A DNA stretch of 64,000 nucleotides, from the NCBI RefSeq assembly GCF_000725885.1, contig NZ_JODR01000016.1:124001-188000 (forward strand). Reading direction: 5' to 3'. Made by a program: the position numbers and the translations under genes. Below, piece after piece: positions 42,775 to 53,690 of this stretch; within the stretch, counting starts at the first letter, position 1; the number at the start of each line of letters is the position of its first letter. The stretch comes from Streptomyces albus subsp. albus. GTDB lineage: Bacteria; Actinomycetota; Actinomycetes; Streptomycetales; Streptomycetaceae. A model generated the notes under the pieces. That model did not search any database. It was not told the DNA's origin and saw only the letters and a program-made list of their open reading frames with translations.

Positions 42775-42990
42775 CGTTCTCTGTGCCTGGGGTGTCCCCT
42801 GCGCTGTTGTCCCCCCTCGACAGCGGTGACGGTAGGCGCGGTCGGTGACACCGGGATCTGCATGCTTCTCACCATGGAGAAGTCTTCCGCCCTCAGCGGG
42901 GATCTGCAGTCTTCGACACACCCGACCTCGTGGGTCGGGCGTGGCCCGGGTTAGCTTTACCGAGACTGGCACACAGAAACCGGAGAAACG

Positions 42991-43362
42991 GTGCCTACGA
43001 TCCAGCAGCTGGTCCGCAAGGGCCGGCAGGACAAGGTCGAGAAGAACAAGACGCCCGCACTCGAGGGTTCGCCCCAGCGCCGCGGCGTCTGCACGCGTGT
43101 GTTCACGACCACCCCGAAGAAGCCGAACTCGGCCCTGCGCAAGGTCGCCCGTGTGCGCCTGACCAGCGGGATCGAGGTGACCGCCTACATTCCGGGTGAG
43201 GGTCACAACCTGCAGGAGCACTCGATCGTGCTCGTGCGTGGTGGCCGTGTGAAGGACCTGCCGGGTGTTCGCTACAAGATCATCCGCGGCTCCCTCGACA
43301 CGCAGGGCGTCAAGAACCGCAAGCAGGCTCGCAGCCGCTACGGCGCCAAGAAGGAGAAGTAA
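42991..43362 (+). CDS. rpsL: 30S ribosomal protein S12
   Basis: 123 aa, GTG at 42991 with ggaga upstream. [40 protein letters not shown] and [17 protein letters not shown] are conserved. Lys43 and Lys88, the two sites of streptomycin-resistance mutations, are both the sensitive wild type. Position 93 is Val. It is first in the str operon, with rpsG three bases downstream. Confidence 0.98.
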   Translation: MPTIQQLVRKGRQDKVEKNKTPALEGSPQRRGVCTRVFTTTPKKPNSALRKVARVRLTSGIEVTAYIPGEGHNLQEHSIVLVRGGRVKDLPGVRYKIIRGSLDTQGVKNRKQARSRYGAKKEK

Positions 43363-43365
43363 GCA

Positions 43366-43836
43366 ATGCCTCGTAAGGGCCCTGCCCCGAAGCGCCCGGT
43401 CATCATCGACCCGGTCTACGGTTCTCCTCTGGTGACCTCCCTCATCAACAAGGTGCTGCTGAACGGCAAGCGCTCCACCGCCGAGCGCATCGTCTACGGC
43501 GCCATGGAGGGGCTGCGCGAGAAGACCGGCAACGACCCGGTCATCACGCTCAAGCGCGCTCTGGAGAACGTCAAGCCGACCCTCGAGGTCCGCTCCCGCC
43601 GCGTCGGTGGCGCCACCTACCAGGTTCCGGTCGAGGTCCGCCCCGGCCGTTCCTCCACGCTCGCGCTGCGCTGGATCGTGGGCTACGCCCGCGCCCGCCG
43701 CGAGAAGACCATGACCGAGCGCCTGATGAACGAGCTGCTCGACGCCTCCAACGGGCTCGGTGCCGCCGTCAAGAAGCGCGAGGACACGCACAAGATGGCC
43801 GAGTCCAACAAGGCCTTCGCGCACTACCGCTGGTAG
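43366..43836 (+). CDS. rpsG: 30S ribosomal protein S7
   Basis: 156 aa, ATG at 43366 with ggag. [20 protein letters not shown] start, then [23 protein letters not shown] and [20 protein letters not shown]. It ends [12 protein letters not shown]. It organises the 3' domain of 16S rRNA and is the usual translational repressor of the str operon in other bacteria. Followed by fusA after 39 bp. Confidence 0.98.
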   Translation: MPRKGPAPKRPVIIDPVYGSPLVTSLINKVLLNGKRSTAERIVYGAMEGLREKTGNDPVITLKRALENVKPTLEVRSRRVGGATYQVPVEVRPGRSSTLALRWIVGYARARREKTMTERLMNELLDASNGLGAAVKKREDTHKMAESNKAFAHYRW

Positions 43837-43875
43837 TCGCTTCCCCCATCGAGACCGAGAGAAGACTGAAGCCTT

Positions 43876-45999
<2,124 letters not shown>

Positions 46000-46276
46000 G
46001 CACTCGCCCGGGGCGAGCGGGGCAGATGCGCTCACCCCTTAGGCTGGAGCAAAGGCATACGGGGCACTCCGGCACTTAACCGCCCGGACCGTACGGTTCC
46101 GCACCGGAGCCGTACGGTCACCGGGCCGGTGGTGCCGGGTGGGCCCCGTCCGCCGGCCCACCCAAGCGAACAGGTCAAGGGCATCCCCCTCGGGGTCCTG
46201 ACCGGTTCGGTACGACCACCTGAACCCCTCCGCAAAATGTGGAGGGTGTACAGCACCAGTCCACAGGAGGACCCCA
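46000..46276 (+). promoter_or_regulatory. fusA-tuf intergenic region with three hairpins
   Basis: Three inverted repeats: ctcgcc/ggcgag (46003-46017, loop of 3), gaccgtacgg/ccgtacggtc (46087-46119, loop of 13) and ggtgggcc/ggcccacc (46138-46162). I found no strong promoter by consensus. The hairpins may attenuate read-through from fusA or protect the separately made tuf messenger. Confidence 0.5.
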
Positions 46277-47470
46277 GTGGCGAAGGCGAAGTTCGAGCGG
46301 ACTAAGCCGCACGTCAACATCGGCACCATCGGTCACATCGACCACGGCAAGACCACTCTTACCGCGGCGATCACGAAGGTGCTGCACGACCAGTACCCGG
46401 ACCTGAACGAGGCGTCGGCGTTCGAGAACATCGACAAGGCTCCCGAGGAGCGCCAGCGCGGTATCACCATCTCCATCGCGCACGTCGAGTACCAGACGGA
46501 GAACCGTCACTACGCCCACGTCGACTGCCCGGGTCACGCGGACTACATCAAGAACATGATCACCGGTGCCGCCCAGATGGACGGTGCCATCCTCGTGGTC
46601 GCCGCCACCGACGGTCCGATGCCGCAGACCAAGGAGCACGTCCTCCTGGCCCGCCAGGTCGGCGTTCCGTACATCGTGGTCGCCCTGAACAAGGCCGACA
46701 TGGTGGACGACGAGGAGATCATGGAGCTCGTCGAGCTCGAGGTCCGTGAGCTGCTCTCCGAGTACGAGTTCCCGGGCGACGAGGTTCCGGTCGTCAAGGT
46801 CTCCGCTCTGAAGGCCCTCGAGGGCGACAAGGAGTGGGGCGAGTCCATCCTCAAGCTGATGGCCGCCGTCGACGAGGCGATCCCGTCGCCGGAGCGCGAC
46901 ACGGACAAGCCGTTCCTCATGCCGATCGAGGACGTCTTCACCATCACCGGTCGCGGTACGGTCGTCACCGGCCGTATCGAGCGCGGTGTGCTGAAGGTCA
47001 ACGAGAACGTCGACATCATCGGCATCAAGGAAGAGAAGACCTCGACCACCGTCACCGGTATCGAGATGTTCCGCAAGCTCCTTGACGAGGGCCAGGCCGG
47101 TGAGAACGTCGGTCTGCTGCTCCGCGGCATCAAGCGCGAGGACGTCGAGCGCGGCCAGGTCATCATCAAGCCGGGTTCGGTCACCCCGCACACCGAGTTC
47201 GAGGCCCAGGCCTACATCCTGTCGAAGGACGAGGGTGGCCGCCACACCCCGTTCTTCAACAACTACCGTCCGCAGTTCTACTTCCGTACGACGGACGTCA
47301 CCGGCGTCGTCTCGCTGCCCGAGGGCACCGAGATGGTCATGCCGGGCGACAACACCGAGATGACTGTTCAGCTCATCCAGCCCGTCGCCATGGAAGAGGG
47401 CCTGAAGTTCGCCATCCGTGAGGGTGGCCGGACCGTGGGCGCCGGCCAGGTCACCAAGATCATCAAGTGA
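46277..47470 (+). CDS. tuf: Elongation factor Tu
   Basis: 397 aa, GTG at 46277 behind caggagg. [48 protein letters not shown] and NKADMVDD are the G motifs. The domain II and III residues are conserved through [16 protein letters not shown]. It delivers aminoacyl-tRNA to the ribosome. It is of the tuf1 (kirromycin-sensitive, main) type by context. Confidence 0.98.
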   Translation: MAKAKFERTKPHVNIGTIGHIDHGKTTLTAAITKVLHDQYPDLNEASAFENIDKAPEERQRGITISIAHVEYQTENRHYAHVDCPGHADYIKNMITGAAQMDGAILVVAATDGPMPQTKEHVLLARQVGVPYIVVALNKADMVDDEEIMELVELEVRELLSEYEFPGDEVPVVKVSALKALEGDKEWGESILKLMAAVDEAIPSPERDTDKPFLMPIEDVFTITGRGTVVTGRIERGVLKVNENVDIIGIKEEKTSTTVTGIEMFRKLLDEGQAGENVGLLLRGIKREDVERGQVIIKPGSVTPHTEFEAQAYILSKDEGGRHTPFFNNYRPQFYFRTTDVTGVVSLPEGTEMVMPGDNTEMTVQLIQPVAMEEGLKFAIREGGRTVGAGQVTKIIK

Positions 47471-47509
47471 CCTTGCCAGCCTGAGCCTCTTCGCGGGGCA
47501 GCGGCTCGG

Positions 47510-47546
47510 AGAGGGCCCGTACGGCATCGCGCCGTGCGGGCCCTCT
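47510..47546 (+). terminator. Terminator after tuf
   Basis: agagggcccgtacgg pairs with ccgtgcgggccctct over 15 bp (one wobble), loop of 7, followed by ttgc. Confidence 0.9.
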
Positions 47547-47921
47547 TTGCGTGTGGTCCCCGGCCGTACGATGACCCTGTCGGCGCACACCCCGAGGTGC
47601 TGGGGGCACGACCCTTCTTATCCGTATGGAGTGACGCTGTGATGTGGCGGCGGACCCTGCTCTGGTCCGAGAGGCGGCATGAGACTCATCACAAACGCTC
47701 ATTTTGGGGCATGTGGGCGTCTGGGTGCACCGACCTGGCGAATTCGTGCACGATAGGCGGTGCGGCGTCGCTCTCCTGAAGGGGCCCGCTGTCAAGGGCC
47801 CATGGCAAGCAGGGACAGGAGATCGGGCGACGGCGCCCTTCTGCCCCCGAAGGCGGCATGTTGCGCTGGGCCCAGTAAACGCTTCAGCCCTCAATTGACT
47901 AGGACCCGACAGGAGCAGGAA
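47547..47921 (+). other. Non-coding stretch at the start of the accessory region
   Basis: 375 bp between the tuf terminator and the DUF262 gene. The DNA is visibly richer in A and T than its surroundings (for example acaaacgctcattttggggc). A 46-codon frame from about 47642 to 47779 has an upstream ggag but no recognised product and mixed codon use, so I do not call it. No tRNA or att-like repeat was found. Confidence 0.5.
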
Positions 47922-49670
47922 ATGTCCGAGACGGCCCCGGGCCTGACGACACAGCCCACCGCCACCACCTACGAGCTTGGTGAGCTGGTGCCGTGGGCCT
48001 GGCAAGGCCGGATCAGGGTGCCGCACTTCCAGCGTGGCTTCCGCTGGCAGGCCAAGGACGTGCTGCGGCTCTTCGACAGCATCGTGCGTGGCTACCCGGT
48101 GGGCAACCTGCTGCTGTGGGTGCGGAAGTCTCCTGCGGAGAAGATCAAGCTGGGGCAGTTGGTCATCGAGGCGCCGGCGCATGACGAGGTGCTGTGGGTG
48201 GTCGATGGCCAGCAGCGCCTGACCAGCCTCGCCAACGCGCTGCATCCAGAGGGCAACAAGCACGAGCCGTTCAACGTGGTCTACGACCTCGCGGAGGATG
48301 CGTTCATCGAGACTCCCCGATACGGCCTGGAGCCCCATCACATCGATGTCCCCACACTCTTCGACGGTCGTCGCTTGCTGAGCTGGTTCCGTACCCAGGG
48401 GCCGGATGTGGAGGACTACTACGACAAGGCTGAGGTGGTTTCCACCAAGCTTCGCCAGTACAAGGTCCCCGCCTACCTGGTTCGTCAGGACGACCTGCGC
48501 GTCCTGACGGACATCTTCGACCGGATGAACAATTACGGTCGGCGATTGAACCGCGCGGAGATCTTCACGGCCCTGAACTCCGGCACCGAGGAAGGCTTCG
48601 AGGGCCGACTGAACTTCTCCCGTATTGCGGACAATGTGGCTGCTCGCACGCTTTTCGGGACCATCGACGTCAACACCATTCTCGCGGCGTTCCTGGCACG
48701 GAGGGGTCCGGATCCCATGCGGGACATCCGTTCCGAGTTCAGTACGGGATCGCGCCGCTCGCAACTCGAGTTCGTGGAGGATGAGCAGACGGCGTACAGG
48801 GAGGCGGAGGAGGCGCTGGTGCGCGCCGTCATGTTCCTCATCGAAACTGCGGGGGTTCCGCACATCGCCCTGCTTCCCTACCGGGCCCAGCTCGTCGTCC
48901 TCACACGTTTCTTTGCGCACTTCCCGGAGCCGACGTCCAACAGTCTGCGGTTGCTGAGGCGCCTCTTCTGGCGCTTGTCGATCGCGGGTCCGTCAGTCTT
49001 CAGGGGGAGCTTCACCCAGTTCAGTCGCATTCTGAGCAACAAAATCAGGCCTGGAGACGAAGAGGGGTCCCTGCAAGCTCTTCTGGAAACGATGAAGGGC
49101 GCTGTTTACGCCCGTCCCAATCCTGACCGCTTCCGCACGAACGAGGCCACTACGAAGATCGTGCTGAGCGCATGGTGGTCCTCGCGGCCCCGTTCCCTCG
49201 CCACGGGTGTTCCTGCGGACGTCCAGAGCTTGTCCAGTGTCCTCGGTGACGAGCAGACCCCGGTCGGCGCCACCCCGTATGTCTTCCCCCGCCTCAACGA
49301 ACCCGGTGAAAGGGACAAGCGGCTGTGGGCGGCCAACCGGATCTTTCTTCCGTTCGGCGAGGATCTGCCTTCCGAGGTCTTCCGCATGCTTGTGGAGCCC
49401 CGTATCGATCTCGACGAGGCCACCTGGCGAAAGGTCATCGATTCGCACCTCATCGGTGACGACGCCCTTGACCTGCTGGTGCGTGGTGACCGCACCGGTT
49501 TTCTCGAGGCGCGCCAGACGCGCGTTCGTGCTCAGCTCGATGACTTCCTCGCCCGTATGACCGAGTGGGACTACGAGGACACACCGTCCCTCGACGGCCT
49601 GGACTTCGATGACGAGGACGAAGAGGAGAACGAACCCGAAATCGACTTCTCTGACGACCAGCTCCGTTAG
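47922..49670 (+). CDS. DUF262 (GmrSD N-terminal/ParB-like) protein
   Basis: 582 aa, ATG at 47922 behind caggagcagga. The DUF262 signature is present: VPHFQRGFRW (33-42) and VVDGQQRLTSL (93-103), followed later by IFDRMNNYGRRLNRAEIFTALN. In other proteins this ParB-like fold hydrolyses nucleotides and cleaves or nicks DNA, as in the modification-dependent GmrSD nucleases and in the Brex and SspE-type defence proteins. The usual HNH (DUF1524) partner domain is not visible. The C-terminal 250 residues, with an acidic end, are not recognised. Codon use is less GC-biased than in the ribosomal genes. A HipA-type kinase gene follows after 34 bp. Confidence 0.85.
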   Translation: MSETAPGLTTQPTATTYELGELVPWAWQGRIRVPHFQRGFRWQAKDVLRLFDSIVRGYPVGNLLLWVRKSPAEKIKLGQLVIEAPAHDEVLWVVDGQQRLTSLANALHPEGNKHEPFNVVYDLAEDAFIETPRYGLEPHHIDVPTLFDGRRLLSWFRTQGPDVEDYYDKAEVVSTKLRQYKVPAYLVRQDDLRVLTDIFDRMNNYGRRLNRAEIFTALNSGTEEGFEGRLNFSRIADNVAARTLFGTIDVNTILAAFLARRGPDPMRDIRSEFSTGSRRSQLEFVEDEQTAYREAEEALVRAVMFLIETAGVPHIALLPYRAQLVVLTRFFAHFPEPTSNSLRLLRRLFWRLSIAGPSVFRGSFTQFSRILSNKIRPGDEEGSLQALLETMKGAVYARPNPDRFRTNEATTKIVLSAWWSSRPRSLATGVPADVQSLSSVLGDEQTPVGATPYVFPRLNEPGERDKRLWAANRIFLPFGEDLPSEVFRMLVEPRIDLDEATWRKVIDSHLIGDDALDLLVRGDRTGFLEARQTRVRAQLDDFLARMTEWDYEDTPSLDGLDFDDEDEEENEPEIDFSDDQLR

Positions 49671-49704
49671 CAGTACAGCGTTCACGTCATCGGAAGGGAT
49701 GGCC

Positions 49705-50985
49705 ATGACCGGTCGTCTGCCGGAGGTATTCCACGCCGTGTTCCTCCACGGCGTACGCGTGGGCACGCTTTGCCAGCGGGGTGATCACACGCGTTTCGTC
49801 CTCAACGAGTCTTATGTGGAGAACCCGTCCAGGCCAGTGCTCGGGTTGCGCTTCGAGGAGAATTTGACGGGCGCGTACGCCGCGGCCCTGCGGTTGCCCC
49901 GCTGGTTCTCCAATCTCCTTCCGGAGGGCCCTCTGCGTGCGTGGATTGCCCAGGACCGGGGGGTATCCCTGGACCGCGAGATGGAATTGCTCGCCCAGGT
50001 CGGACACGATCTACCGGGCGCAGTACAAGTGCTCCCCGCGGACGGACCCGACGACGGCTGGGAATGGAGCGAGGTCGGCACCGCGCGGGAAGCCGGCGGA
50101 CCGGTATACCTCCAGGAGGACCAATCCCCCTGGAGGTTCTCTCTGGCAGGCGTTGCGCTGAAGTTTTCCCTACTGGCCCGGGGTGACCGCCTGACGGTGC
50201 CAGTGGGTGGGGAACTGGGGGACTGGCTGGTCAAGTTCCCCGACTACCGTCATCCCCACGTACCCCGCAACGAGTTCACGATGATGTCGCTCGCCAAGCA
50301 GGTGGGCCTGGACGTACCCGACGTCCGGCTCGTACACCGGGACGAGTTGGACGGCATCCCCGATCGTATGTGGCCCAACCGCGAGGAGTGGGCCTATGCA
50401 GTACGACGGTTCGACCGCTCTCCGCATCCGGGCCGTGCGCGCATTCATATTGAGGACTTCGCCCAGGTGAAGGATGTCTACCCGATCGACAAGTACAACT
50501 CGTCCTTCGAGACGGTCGCTTCCTTTGCCTACCGCGGTCACGACGTGGAAGCGTTGTGGGAAGCGACTCGGCGGATCGCGTTCTCCGTCATCGTCGGCAA
50601 CGGGGACGCGCACCTGAAGAACTGGTCACTGATCTACCGCGACCAGATCACCCCGAGCCTGTCACCTGTCTACGACCTGGTGTCCACCATTCCCTACACC
50701 CCGTCGGACGAGGTTGAAGACCTCGGCCTCAAGCTGGGGGGCAGCAAGCGGTTCGAGACGGTGAGCGCGGCCTCCTTCGCACGCCTCGAACGTCGCCTTG
50801 ACCATCGTTTTGGCACAACGGGTGCCGAGCTCGGAGAGATCGCCGTGCGAATGGCGGAGCGCGTACTGGAGGAATGGCCGACACATGAGCATCTGCTGCG
50901 CGAGGTGCCGGTCGTCCGGCGGTCGGTGACCACCTGGATCCAGGAATCTGCCGCCCGGCTCCACAAGGGCACGTCTACGTCCTGA
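49705..50985 (+). CDS. HipA-type serine/threonine kinase without a HipB
   Basis: 426 aa; the ATG at 49705 is 6 bases behind ggaaggg. Residues 1-110 match the HipA N-terminal subdomain (RWFSNLLPEGPLRAWIAQ). The kinase core shows the Gly-rich loop FSLAGVALKFS (145-155), ATP-binding Lys in WLVKFP (K177), catalytic GNGDAHLKNW (D301, N306) and metal-binding PVYDL (D324). All catalytic residues of the family are therefore kept. Members phosphorylate tRNA synthetases or other targets and cause growth arrest. No small helix-turn-helix HipB gene is next to it; instead the partner position is taken by the DUF262 gene. Confidence 0.85.
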   Translation: MTGRLPEVFHAVFLHGVRVGTLCQRGDHTRFVLNESYVENPSRPVLGLRFEENLTGAYAAALRLPRWFSNLLPEGPLRAWIAQDRGVSLDREMELLAQVGHDLPGAVQVLPADGPDDGWEWSEVGTAREAGGPVYLQEDQSPWRFSLAGVALKFSLLARGDRLTVPVGGELGDWLVKFPDYRHPHVPRNEFTMMSLAKQVGLDVPDVRLVHRDELDGIPDRMWPNREEWAYAVRRFDRSPHPGRARIHIEDFAQVKDVYPIDKYNSSFETVASFAYRGHDVEALWEATRRIAFSVIVGNGDAHLKNWSLIYRDQITPSLSPVYDLVSTIPYTPSDEVEDLGLKLGGSKRFETVSAASFARLERRLDHRFGTTGAELGEIAVRMAERVLEEWPTHEHLLREVPVVRRSVTTWIQESAARLHKGTSTS

Positions 50986-51105
50986 GCCGATTGTCCGTGA
51001 GCGCTGCCGCCCTGTACCAGGCTGCTTGACCACGTGTGGGTGTACGGTGAAACCCGCCCTTGACCTGCACAAAGCAGGCAGGGAGCCGTCTTCGAGGAGT
51101 TCAGC

Positions 51106-51528
51106 ATGCTGCGCACCATGTTCAAGTCCAAGATCCACCGGGCCACGGTCACCCAGGCCGACCTGCACTATGTGGGATCGGTGACGGTCGATGCCGCGCT
51201 GATGGAGGCGGCGGATCTGCTGCCCGGGGAGCTGGTGCACATCGTCGACGTGACGAACGGTGCCCGCCTGGAGACCTACGTCATCGAGGGGGAGCGGGGG
51301 AGTGGCGTGCTCGGTATCAACGGTGCCGCGGCCCATCTCGTCCACCCCGGTGACCTGGTGATACTGATCAGCTACGCCCAGGTGGACGAGGAAGAGGCGC
51401 GGTCGATGGTGCCGCGCGTCGTGCACGTGGACGCGGAGAACCGGGTGGTGGGGCTCGGCGCCGACGCGGGGGAGCCGGTGCCCGGGTCCTCCGCCCAGCG
51501 GGCGCCGCACGCTGTGGCGCGGGGCTGA
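51106..51528 (+). CDS. panD: Aspartate 1-decarboxylase precursor
   Basis: 140 aa, ATG at 51106. [20 protein letters not shown] is followed by HYVGSVTVD. Self-cleavage between Gly24 and Ser25 makes the pyruvoyl cofactor. Lys9, Tyr22, and the [21 protein letters not shown] and [10 protein letters not shown] blocks are normal. It makes beta-alanine for pantothenate and coenzyme A. The last 25 residues are an extra tail. No other pantothenate gene is in the window. Confidence 0.97.
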   Translation: MLRTMFKSKIHRATVTQADLHYVGSVTVDAALMEAADLLPGELVHIVDVTNGARLETYVIEGERGSGVLGINGAAAHLVHPGDLVILISYAQVDEEEARSMVPRVVHVDAENRVVGLGADAGEPVPGSSAQRAPHAVARG

Positions 51529-51538
51529 GCGGCGCCCC

Positions 51539-51769
51539 ATGGGGGTGGTCCTCAGCCTGCTGGCCGCCGACTGGGGATGGCTGAGCCGGTTCCCGCCGGG
51601 GGAGCGAGTGGCACGGCTGCGCGCGGACGAGACGGGGCTGTGGGGCGCCGACGCGCCCGGTCTGCCCGAGGGCGGGTGGACCTGGCCGCGGGGCCGGCAC
51701 GAGGGACGGTTCGCCGTCTTCGAGTTCCGGGGCGTTCGGGAGGAGTCAGGCCCCATGGGCCCCGAGTGA
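51539..51769 (+). CDS. Small hypothetical protein after panD
   Basis: 76 aa open frame 10 bases after panD, in the same direction, with strong GC3 bias but no clear ribosome site. It is Trp/Gly/Arg-rich (WGADAPGLPEGGWTWPRGRH). No family recognised. Probably translated by coupling with panD if it is real. Confidence 0.45.
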   Translation: MGVVLSLLAADWGWLSRFPPGERVARLRADETGLWGADAPGLPEGGWTWPRGRHEGRFAVFEFRGVREESGPMGPE

Positions 51770-51776
51770 TCACAGG

Positions 51777-52286
51777 TCACCGGCGTGAAGGGGAATAGTC
51801 GCTGACAACCGAGCGGTACGGTTTGAGAAGCGGCTGGAGTTCTCGCTTGAGCAGCGCCGCGTCGGGCTCCGGGAGCGGCAGCGAGGCCCGGCGCAGGCGG
51901 ACGCTCCAGGACGCCGGGTCGGGGAAGACCTGGAGGGCGCTCACGAGTTCGCGGAGGACGACGCCTTCCCGGAAGGGCGCCAGGCCGTGGATGCGCAGTC
52001 GGCAGCCTTCCGTGAATCGGCGTTCGCCGAAGGTCACCGGCTCCTCCAGGGTGCTCACATCGCCCGTGAGAGTGGCCGACCCGATGACGCGGCCCAGGTC
52101 CCGAGTGGGATTTCCGAAGCAGCCGCGCGTCGTGTAGAGCAGCACTTCGTCGCCTTTTCGGAGGGCGAGGGACTCCCGGGCGCGTCCAGCGGGGAAGGCC
52201 ATGCGCTGGTTTTCGAGCACCCAGGCCAGTGGTTCGCGGGAACCGATGATGAGCAGGTGGGTCGCGGGTGCGGTGGAGGTGGGCAT
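51777..52286 (-). CDS. PUA-like (EVE/ASCH-type) protein
   Basis: 169 aa, ATG at 52286 behind AAAGG. THLLIIGSREPLAWVLENQRMAF starts the first strand and helix. RKGDEVLLYTTRGCFGNPTRDLGRVIGSATLTGDV has the pattern of a PUA-like barrel, in which a strand with a turn (Y-x-T/S-R/K) lines the base-binding pocket. EVE and related domains read modified bases in DNA or bind tRNA and RNA. The exact family cannot be fixed by eye. The gene lies just upstream of the DISARM core and next to a RAMA-like gene, both linked to DNA modification in other systems. Confidence 0.55.
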   Translation of the reverse strand: MPTSTAPATHLLIIGSREPLAWVLENQRMAFPAGRARESLALRKGDEVLLYTTRGCFGNPTRDLGRVIGSATLTGDVSTLEEPVTFGERRFTEGCRLRIHGLAPFREGVVLRELVSALQVFPDPASWSVRLRRASLPLPEPDAALLKRELQPLLKPYRSVVSDYSPSRR

Positions 52287-52330
52287 GAGGGCGACCTTTC
52301 GACGTGTTTGTGGTGCTGTCTTCGCTCGGG

Positions 52331-52732
52331 TCAGTGCGCTCCTGGGGCGCGGCGCACGGCCTTCAGCTCCTCGCCGCTGCTGGTCACCCTCCAGAACGAC
52401 CAGCCGTTGGCGTTCGGTGACCGGTCGGGATTGAGTTCCTGGATGACGGCCATGGCGGCAGCACTGGGTGAGGGGTACGTCCCCGCACCAGGCCCGCTGC
52501 TCACGGTCAGGGTGCGGGTGGCCGGGTGGAAGACGCCCTCGGCGCGCTGTCCCCGGTACACGGCGTGAACGGCGATGCCCTCGGCGGCCGGGTCGGCCGG
52601 GTCGCCGGGGTCCTCCGCCGTGCTCCAGGAGTCCACGAGTTGCCTGATCACTTCCGAGGGCGAGCACCCCATGAGGCGGGCGGCGAAGAGAACTTTGCTG
52701 TGCGTCTGGTCGTCCAGATCGATAGGCCTCAT
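52331..52732 (-). CDS. Ribbon-helix-helix plus RAMA/DUF4357-like protein
   Basis: 133 aa. MRPIDLDDQTHSKVLFAARLMGCSPSEVIRQLVDSW (1-36) has the spacing of a ribbon-helix-helix DNA-binding unit. Residues 53-116 run HAVYRGQRAEGVFHPATRTLTV, then TYPSPSAAAMAV and NANGWSFWRV. This SPSAAA...NGWxFW signature is what I know from RAMA and DUF4357 domains, which occur on restriction and methylase proteins and are thought to sense modified DNA. The ATG at 52732 sits only 8 bases after a -10 box, so the mRNA is probably leaderless. Confidence 0.65.
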   Translation of the reverse strand: MRPIDLDDQTHSKVLFAARLMGCSPSEVIRQLVDSWSTAEDPGDPADPAAEGIAVHAVYRGQRAEGVFHPATRTLTVSSGPGAGTYPSPSAAAMAVIQELNPDRSPNANGWSFWRVTSSGEELKAVRRAPGAH

Positions 52733-52739
52733 AGCGCTA

Positions 52740-52767
52740 ATAGTACGTATGCGTCGTATGGTGTCAA
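52740..52767 (-). promoter_or_regulatory. Consensus promoter of the RHH/RAMA gene
   Basis: On the minus strand, TTGACA (52767-52762) and TACTAT (52745-52740) with 16 bp between. The -35 is a perfect match and the -10 differs at one base from TATAAT-type with good TA and T. The TACG...CGTA inverted repeat in the spacer could be an operator for the ribbon-helix-helix protein. Confidence 0.8.
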
Positions 52768-52931
52768 CCCACGGGTGTGGCGGGCCGTCCCGGGCGCATC
52801 CCGTGGGCAGCCCGGGATTCACCGGGCGATGGCGTCCCGGCGGAGCCGCGTGAATCGGCGATGCCGGCGGCGCGCTGACTTACGGCGGCCGGGGCTCGGG
52901 GCCCGGCCGGGGCCGGGGGTTCGGGGACGGC

Positions 52932-53690
52932 TCAGGCGTGCCGGAAGGGGCCGTGGGGAGGCCTCGTCAACCACTGGAAATGGTCGGCGAGCCGACCGAC
53001 CAGCTTGGGGTCGCGCAGGATGACGCCGATCTCCAGGTTGTCGCTGAGGGCACGGTCGGTGAGGTTGGCGCTGCCCAGCAGGGCCGTGTGGCGATCGGCG
53101 AGTACGAGCTTCGCGTGCTGCACTCCTTGCGACCGGGTGTCGTGGCGGTGCCAGATGTGCGTCTGCCCGGGGACGCTGCCGGTGACTTCGGCGAGGGCCT
53201 CGGCGGCGTCTGTCGAGCGTTCCAGCAGGAGGTCGATGTGCACTCCTCGGTGTACGGCCCGGCGGAGCTCCTTCTTCACCTCGGTCACGCCGTACACCGC
53301 GTAGCTGGCCACCAGCAGCGAGCGGTCTGCCGAACGGATGACCTCCGTGAGGACTCCGCGCGTCAGGCGGACGGGTACGGACGGTGAAGTGGGCCCGGTC
53401 ACGACGAGTTCCACCGGCGGGTCGGGGCGGGACCGCGCGGCGGGGGAGGCGGCTTCCAGCGCCAGGGCGAGCGCCGGCCCGGGTAGTTGGGGCAGCGAGC
53501 CCCGCCACTCACGTCGCAGGTCCGCAAGCAGTTGGGCGAGTCCGGCTGCGGCGAGCCGGGAGCCGAAGTGATCGAGGCGTGGATCGTCCGGCCCTTCCGA
53601 GGAGCGGAGGACCTCCTGCCACTCGGTCAGCCGCTCCGCGGGGAGGCGCTGTGCGAGTCCCCCGAGGAGTTCTGCCAGTGAGGTGGTCAC
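52932..53690 (-). CDS. drmC: DISARM protein DrmC (phospholipase D-type nuclease)
   Basis: 252 aa, GTG at 53690 overlapping the drmB stop. The single phospholipase D motif is HAKLVLADRHTALLGSANL, with H192, K194, D199 and GSAN at 206-209. It is preceded by VRLTRGVLTEVIRSADRSLLVASY, a typical strand-helix. One motif implies a dimer for the active site, as in DrmC. In known DISARM systems DrmC can be dispensable. It is last in the drmA-drmB-drmC operon. Confidence 0.88.
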   Translation of the reverse strand: MTTSLAELLGGLAQRLPAERLTEWQEVLRSSEGPDDPRLDHFGSRLAAAGLAQLLADLRREWRGSLPQLPGPALALALEAASPAARSRPDPPVELVVTGPTSPSVPVRLTRGVLTEVIRSADRSLLVASYAVYGVTEVKKELRRAVHRGVHIDLLLERSTDAAEALAEVTGSVPGQTHIWHRHDTRSQGVQHAKLVLADRHTALLGSANLTDRALSDNLEIGVILRDPKLVGRLADHFQWLTRPPHGPFRHA

